DNA from: Subtercola boreus
GTDB lineage: Bacteria > Actinomycetota > Actinomycetes > Actinomycetales > Microbacteriaceae
Length of the DNA: 64,000 nucleotides
Reading direction: 5' to 3'
NCBI RefSeq assembly: GCF_003399645.1
Contig: NZ_NBXD01000002.1
Span: 358,746 to 422,745 of the forward strand
Every line of letters starts with the position of its first letter. The first letter of the stretch is position 1. This document shows, in pieces, positions 60,510 to 64,000 of the stretch. The notes under the pieces were generated by a model. The model was not told the origin of the DNA and ran no database searches. It saw only the letters and a program-made list of their open reading frames with translations. A program made the translations under genes and the position numbers.

Positions 60510-61372
60510 TCGGTGAGCGGGATGCGACGGGTCACCTCGACGGTGAGCTCACCGCTGTCGACGAGCGACACCAGCTCGGCCAGGCGCTCACGGTTCGGCA
60601 GCACAAAGACGGTCGCAGCGCGCACACCACGGCTTTCGTCGCCAGGAGTCGCCATGAACGCGGTAGTACTGACCACAGCGCCCCCATCGCGAACGAGCCC
60701 CACGAACGAGGCGAACTGCTCCGGATCGATCGGGGCGAGGTTGAGCAGAACGTCGACCTGCTCGCCGACGGTACTTCGCAGGTCGGTGCTGGTGTGGTCG
60801 ACGATCTCATCGGCACCCGCCTCGCGCACCGCGTCGATGCTGCGCGGGCTCGCCGTCGCCACGACGTGCACGCCCGCACGCTTGGCGAGCTGGATCGCGT
60901 ACTTGCCCACGACGCCGCCCGCCCCCACGATGAGCACATGCTGCCCCGCCTCGAGCCGCCCCTCGTCGAAGAGCGCCTGCCACGCGGTCAACGCGACTGA
61001 GGGCAATGCCGCGGCGTCGGCGAGCGGGATGCTCGTCGGGGCCTTCACGAACGAATCCGCCGGGGCGACCACGTACTCTGCCGCACCGCCGTCGCGCTCC
61101 ATCGGCAGGAAGCCGATCACGTCGTCGCCCACCGCGACCCCGTCGACTCCCTCGCCAACCGCGTCGATGGTACCCGAGACGTCGTAGCCAGGCACGTGCG
61201 GCAGCACCACCGGGATCGGCAGGAACCCGGCCCGCATCCCGTTGTCGGCCGCATTGAACGCCGACGCCGCAACGCGGATCCGCACCTCGCCGGCCGCCGG
61301 TGTCGGCTGCTCGATCTCCTCGTACTTCAGCACCTCGGGGCCGCCCACTTCGTGGAAACGTACTGCCTTCAT
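60440..61372 (-). CDS. NADP-dependent quinone/zinc-less alcohol oxidoreductase (MDR family)
   Basis: Medium-chain reductase of 310 residues lacking the zinc cysteines. Motifs are HVPGYDVSGTIDAVGEGVDG (~57) and the cofactor fold VLIVGAGGVVGKYAIQLAKRAG (~146). Such enzymes reduce quinones or enones with NADPH. It is divergent from a MarR gene across a large inverted repeat, so it is probably the MarR target and induced by an electrophile or phenolic. Confidence 0.9.
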   Translation of the reverse strand: MKAVRFHEVGGPEVLKYEEIEQPTPAAGEVRIRVAASAFNAADNGMRAGFLPIPVVLPHVPGYDVSGTIDAVGEGVDGVAVGDDVIGFLPMERDGGAAEYVVAPADSFVKAPTSIPLADAAALPSVALTAWQALFDEGRLEAGQHVLIVGAGGVVGKYAIQLAKRAGVHVVATASPRSIDAVREAGADEIVDHTSTDLRSTVGEQVDVLLNLAPIDPEQFASFVGLVRDGGAVVSTTAFMATPGDESRGVRAATVFVLPNRERLAELVSLVDSGELTVEVTRRIPLTELPALHAEAAAGGVAGKVIVLPA

Positions 61373-61391
61373 GATCTATCCCTTCGTCATA

Positions 61392-61445
61392 TGCTTCGAG
61401 TTCGTAGCAATAGCTAGAAGGTAGCACTGCTTTGAACTCGAAGCA
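61392..61445. promoter_or_regulatory. Paired MarR operators between oxidoreductase and MarR genes
   Basis: Perfect 12-bp inverted arms TGCTTCGAGTTC (61392-61403) and GAACTCGAAGCA (61434-61445), 30 nt apart. The right arm ends six bases before the MarR -10; the left arm is 20 bp from the oxidoreductase ATG. Binding at both would silence both genes. Confidence 0.75.
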
Positions 61446-61450
61446 ACACG

Positions 61451-61456
61451 TAAGAT
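61451..61456 (+). promoter_or_regulatory. -10 box of leaderless MarR gene
   Basis: TAAGAT, seven bases before ATG 61464. An ATG at 61455 overlaps the box and is therefore not the start. Confidence 0.6.
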
Positions 61457-61463
61457 GGGATTC

Positions 61464-61964
61464 ATGACCGAGCCGCCCACATCCCTGACGCCCGCCCAGC
61501 TCGGGGCGTACTTCGCCTTCACCGAGGTGAGTAGCCTGGTGCGCCACTCCGTCGAGAAACAGCTGCGCAGCGCCGGCGATCTGAGCTACGTGCAGTTCCA
61601 GCTGCTTGCCCGCCTGGGCGACGCTCCCGACGGCCGGCTGCGCATGACCGATCTCGCCGACGGCGTGGTCTACAGCCGCAGCGGCCTGACCTACCAGGCG
61701 CAACTCCTCGAACAGCGCGGGCTCGTCACCCGCGCGCCCTCACCCGACGACGAACGCAGCACTGTCGTCGCCCTCGCTGACGCCGGTCGCGCAGTGCTCG
61801 CCGCAGTCTTCCCCGGCCACATCGAAGCCGTTCACGAGTTGCTCTTCGCCGCACTCTCCGACCGAGACGTCGGCGAGCTCGCGCGCATCCTCGGCCAGGC
61901 GGCCGACCGCCTTCGCGCGACCCCGCCCCGCTCGGCAGCGCCTCGGCAGCGCAAGACCCCCTGA
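61464..61964 (+). CDS. MarR-family transcriptional regulator
   Basis: A 166-residue winged-helix repressor. Recognition region: LRMTDLADGVVYSRSGLTYQAQLLEQRGLV (~60-90). Wing: RAPSPDDERSTVVALADAGR. The basic C-terminal tail (PPRSAAPRQRKTP) is unstructured. It shares the operator region with the divergent oxidoreductase, the usual layout of a locally acting MarR sensor. Confidence 0.93.
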   Translation: MTEPPTSLTPAQLGAYFAFTEVSSLVRHSVEKQLRSAGDLSYVQFQLLARLGDAPDGRLRMTDLADGVVYSRSGLTYQAQLLEQRGLVTRAPSPDDERSTVVALADAGRAVLAAVFPGHIEAVHELLFAALSDRDVGELARILGQAADRLRATPPRSAAPRQRKTP

Positions 61965-62013
61965 GGTCCGCGCAACCGGCTCGGACAATGCGTGCGTGGA
62001 GGGCGTGACGCCC

Positions 62014-62042
62014 TTGGCTGACAGGCGTGACGGCTCGATACT
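62014..62042 (+). promoter_or_regulatory. Promoter of the small helical-protein gene
   Basis: TTGGCT (62014-62019), a 17-nt spacer, and GATACT (62037-62042), six bases before ATG 62049; leaderless geometry. Confidence 0.6.
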
Positions 62043-62048
62043 GGGAAC

Positions 62049-62270
62049 ATGGAACCCGAAAAGGAAAAAGAAGCGGTCGGCAAAGTCGCGGAGCGCCTAG
62101 CAGAGAAGTTCCCCGACGTCTCCCCAGAACACATCGATGACGTTGTGCAGAGCGAGTACGAGGCCTTGGCCGAAGCGCCTCTGCGCGACTACATCCCCGT
62201 TCTCGTGGAGCACGAGGTGCGCGAAGATCTCACCCGAGAGTCGCGTGAATCGGGCGACGCCCACAAATAG
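62049..62270 (+). CDS. Three-helix-bundle dimerisation-domain small protein
   Basis: A 73-residue acidic helical protein (AVGKVAERLAEKFPDVSPEHID, then LRDYIPVLVEHEVREDL). It resembles the actinobacterial 'three-helix bundle dimerization domain' family, short proteins of unknown role. It has its own promoter with leaderless geometry. Confidence 0.75.
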   Translation: MEPEKEKEAVGKVAERLAEKFPDVSPEHIDDVVQSEYEALAEAPLRDYIPVLVEHEVREDLTRESRESGDAHK

Positions 62271-62897
62271 GGTAACGCTGGGCGTTATCGTCCATCATCT
62301 TTCTTCGGCAAGTTCTGCGTTGGCGCTGCCGCGCCCGCGGGAATCGGATCGCCGCTGCCTTCACTCACCGGCGAGCCGGCGCCGAACCGTTCGGCGCGAA
62401 CCGCCGGAGTGGGCGCCGAACGCCGGAGACAGGCTCCAACTGGGTTGGCCTCCGCTCGTCGAGGTCAGAGCTCAGTTATCGTCTTCTCGGTGTGTCGACG
62501 CTTTGTGCCGTCGACCCTGCCGGTCTTCACATTGCCGCCCCCGCCGCCGCATCCAATCTATGGAAGTGCACCCACATCGCCCGAGCTCTACATCGCTTGC
62601 AAACGTGTTCTGGCCTTGCCCGGGAATGGCTCATACGCCTGGCAATGACCGCAAATATAACGGGAGCCGGCAGCGCCGACACCTCCCCGACCGCAAGGCC
62701 AACCGAACTCGCGCATGTCTCCTCGCGAGATGCCCCGTGGAAAGCCCGTGCGTAGAACAAGTCCAATACAGAGCCAACGTGACCCGCGGGTAGTAGAACA
62801 CAAGCTCGTGTTCGTAGACACTAGGTGGGTCTTGAGATGGATTTCGTCTCTCGCGAATGTATCTTGGTTCCCTGGCCGCGAATTGGTGTCCTCGTGA
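62271..62897. other. Gene-free stretch with one strong palindrome
   Basis: I see no convincing gene in these 627 bases. Several frames are open but without ribosome sites, promoters or recognisable protein sequence. The left half holds the near-perfect hairpin GCGCCGAAC-C-GTTCGGCGC (62379-62397), with a further GGCGCCGAAC copy at about 62414. The right half is lower in GC, suggesting the start of another accessory segment. Confidence 0.6.
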
Positions 62898-63380
62898 TCA
62901 ACCGACGCGGATTTCGCCCTTTCTGCCAATGATTTTCTGACCAGTCGCTAGATGGACGACAGCCCGAGCTGTCGCCAGGTTCCTGACTCCGGCCGCGTCA
63001 GCAATTGCTTCTGCCCGCGCGTAAAACGATGCGCTCGTCCCGGCATCGAGCGTGTATGGGAGTACGGGCGGGGGCGGAAAGTCACCTGGAATCACAACCA
63101 AGCTGTTGCCATCCGAAAGCCTGATCCCCCACGGTTGAATCTGAACGGAAGCCGCACCTCGATTGCGAACTAGAATCTCCAAGCACTTGGTATTCCCGGT
63201 TCCGGCCCCAACCATCTGCATGTCAGAGTTCACCGACACCACGACACGATGGGCTCCACGGGTCCGCGTGACAATCTGCCAGACGAGCGCCACCACGCCC
63301 GTAGCGGCGCCAATCACAGCGATCACGAGGCCAATGATCGAGATGATGAAGGCGGGCAGAGCGAGGGGATCTGGTGACAT
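62898..63380 (-). CDS. Hypothetical membrane-anchored protein
   Basis: A 160-residue protein with one strong N-terminal membrane helix (FIISIIGLVIAVIGAATGVVALVWQIV, ~11-37). A predicted mostly-beta domain follows (VVVSVNSDMQMVG, CLEILVRNRGAASVQIQPWGIRLSDG). I do not recognise the family. Its composition and position next to the disrupted TIR-like gene suggest accessory DNA. A TAGGGT box lies at 63403-63398 on the minus strand, 17 bases before the ATG. Confidence 0.65.
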   Translation of the reverse strand: MSPDPLALPAFIISIIGLVIAVIGAATGVVALVWQIVTRTRGAHRVVVSVNSDMQMVGAGTGNTKCLEILVRNRGAASVQIQPWGIRLSDGNSLVVIPGDFPPPPVLPYTLDAGTSASFYARAEAIADAAGVRNLATARAVVHLATGQKIIGRKGEIRVG

Positions 63381-63532
63381 GCTTCGATCTTGCTAGACCC
63401 TAGGGATGCAGCCAAGCTGTGCATGAGACGCAACGGCGACTATTAGAGCTAAAGTCCGTTTAGTTTCAGCTGATGCTCACTACGTCCCCTCATCGTCGTG
63501 GCAAGACAGCGACGCCATTGGTGCGCGTTCAC

Positions 63533-63538
63533 TAGGGT
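63533..63538 (+). promoter_or_regulatory. -10 box of leaderless TIR-like gene
   Basis: TAGGGT, six bases before ATG 63545. Confidence 0.5.
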
Positions 63539-63544
63539 CGATCC

Positions 63545-63873
63545 ATGACCGTACTACGCGCAGAGAAATCGACGATCTTTTTTGCCTATCCCGGAAACCC
63601 GAAGCTTCGAGCCGAAACAATGCGGGACACGGCTCGGCGCCTTAGCAAGGTCGGTGACAGTGCCCAGACCTGGGAAGACTTGGCCATCGAGGGTCGTGTT
63701 CTGGTCGATACGATTTGCGAGGCAATCGACGCGGCGGATTTAGTCATCGCCGAGATCAGCGATTTGAATAGTAACGTTCTCTTCGAAGCAGGATTCGCGC
63801 TTGCTCGAAACAAACATCTCTGGTTGATCTTGGACGAGTCGGACGAAGATGCAAATCGCCATTGGAAGGAGAT
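63545..63873 (+). pseudogene. TIR-like / nucleoside 2-deoxyribosyltransferase-like gene interrupted by an IS
   Basis: About 110 codons of an accessory enzyme fold: TIFFAYPGNPKLRAETMRD, TICEAIDAADLVIAEISDLN, NVLFEAGFALARNKHLWLIL. The pattern AI..AD.VIA.IS..N.NV.FE.GFA is shared by deoxyribosyltransferase-like and TIR-like nucleotide-processing domains found in immune systems. The match ends where a sequence TGAACCGTCCCGGG typical of an IS3-family left end begins. The frame stays open to the window edge through the IS sequence but is not meaningful there. The remaining 3' part should lie beyond the IS. Confidence 0.65.
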
Positions 63874-64000
63874 TGAACCGTCCCGGGTTTCGTGCCGTTT
63901 TCTTTTTTTGAAAGGATTCGGTTATGTCAAACAAATACCCTGCGGAGGTTCGGGAGCGTTCGACTCGGATGGTGCTCGAACGGTTGACCGATTACCCGTC
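63874..64000 (+). mobile_element. Left end of an IS3-family insertion sequence (partial)
   Basis: Begins with TGAACCGTCCCGGG, the kind of terminal sequence seen in IS3-group elements, 50 bases before a transposase orfA start. It continues past the window end. Confidence 0.75.
63924..64000 (+). CDS. IS3-family transposase OrfA (N-terminal fragment in window)
   Basis: ATG 63924 opens MSNKYPAEVRERSTRMVLER, the standard start of IS3-type OrfA helix-turn-helix proteins. AAAGGA lies seven bases upstream. Only ~25 codons are inside the window; OrfA binds the IS ends and is normally fused to OrfB by programmed frameshifting. Confidence 0.88.
   Translation, partial: MSNKYPAEVRERSTRMVLERLTDYP

Noticed and set aside
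62137..62793. 218-codon plus-strand frame after the small helical protein
   Set aside because: Ser/Arg/Pro-rich without domain, ribosome site or promoter; starts inside a supported gene.

Overview
The window looks like a chromosomal segment of a high-GC actinobacterium, most likely of the family Microbacteriaceae. The main signs are a mini ribosomal protein bS22 next to a small excisionase-like HTH protein, an archaeal-type AspRS, sortase-dependent surface proteins, a resB/ccsB cytochrome c maturation operon beside menaquinone genes, and many start codons lying 6-7 nt behind a TANNNT -10 box (leaderless mRNAs). No CRISPR array, rRNA or tRNA gene was seen.

Layout. 1-16.3 kb: a partial MarR regulator, formaldehyde dehydrogenase, a winged-helix regulator preceded by a leaderless 33-codon small ORF, upp, tadA, a three-gene sortase operon, a cation diffusion facilitator, the Trk potassium pair, an ArsR-type regulator, a secreted 1145-residue subtilase, and the HTH/bS22 pair. 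16.3-31.3 kb is mostly conserved core: a HAD phosphatase, glutaredoxin, a Dabb protein, a RadC-like protein without its metal motif, aspS, a system II cytochrome c maturation operon, and menC, menE, menA and menD.

31.3-44.6 kb begins with a PPK2 kinase whose 3' end is fused to a TetR remnant. Then comes an eight-gene minus-strand catabolic operon: FAH hydrolase, FAD monooxygenase, DUF3500, CoA transferase, AccDA fusion, alpha/beta hydrolase, quercetinase-like bicupin and GH1 beta-glucosidase. Most of its junctions overlap by 1-8 nt. It sits beside a GntR regulator and an MFS transporter, and a TATAACYATTTG box lies in front of both the operon and the regulator/transporter pair. I infer breakdown of a plant phenolic or flavonoid glycoside.

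44.6-56.4 kb: PadR/DUF1048, a CmtR-like metal sensor with an efflux pump, a decayed GMC oxidoreductase, a beta-glucoside ABC transporter with a GH3 glucosidase under a divergent LacI repressor, dinB, and a small hypothetical gene.

56.5-60.5 kb is an accessory island. It is bracketed by two diverged copies of the same ~0.45 kb block (3' part of a DUF1622 gene plus the 3' end of a quinone oxidoreductase). Inside are a HEPN/MNT toxin-antitoxin pair with a nested palindromic operator, a decayed serine recombinase, and a SEFIR-domain protein carrying three C-terminal Ltp-like repeats. Ltp repeats are known from a phage superinfection-exclusion lipoprotein and SEFIR from NAD-depleting anti-phage proteins, so this gene is the best candidate here for an undescribed defence protein. 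After the oxidoreductase/MarR pair comes a second accessory stretch (62.3-64 kb) that ends in a TIR-like/deoxyribosyltransferase-like gene cut by an IS3-family element running off the window.
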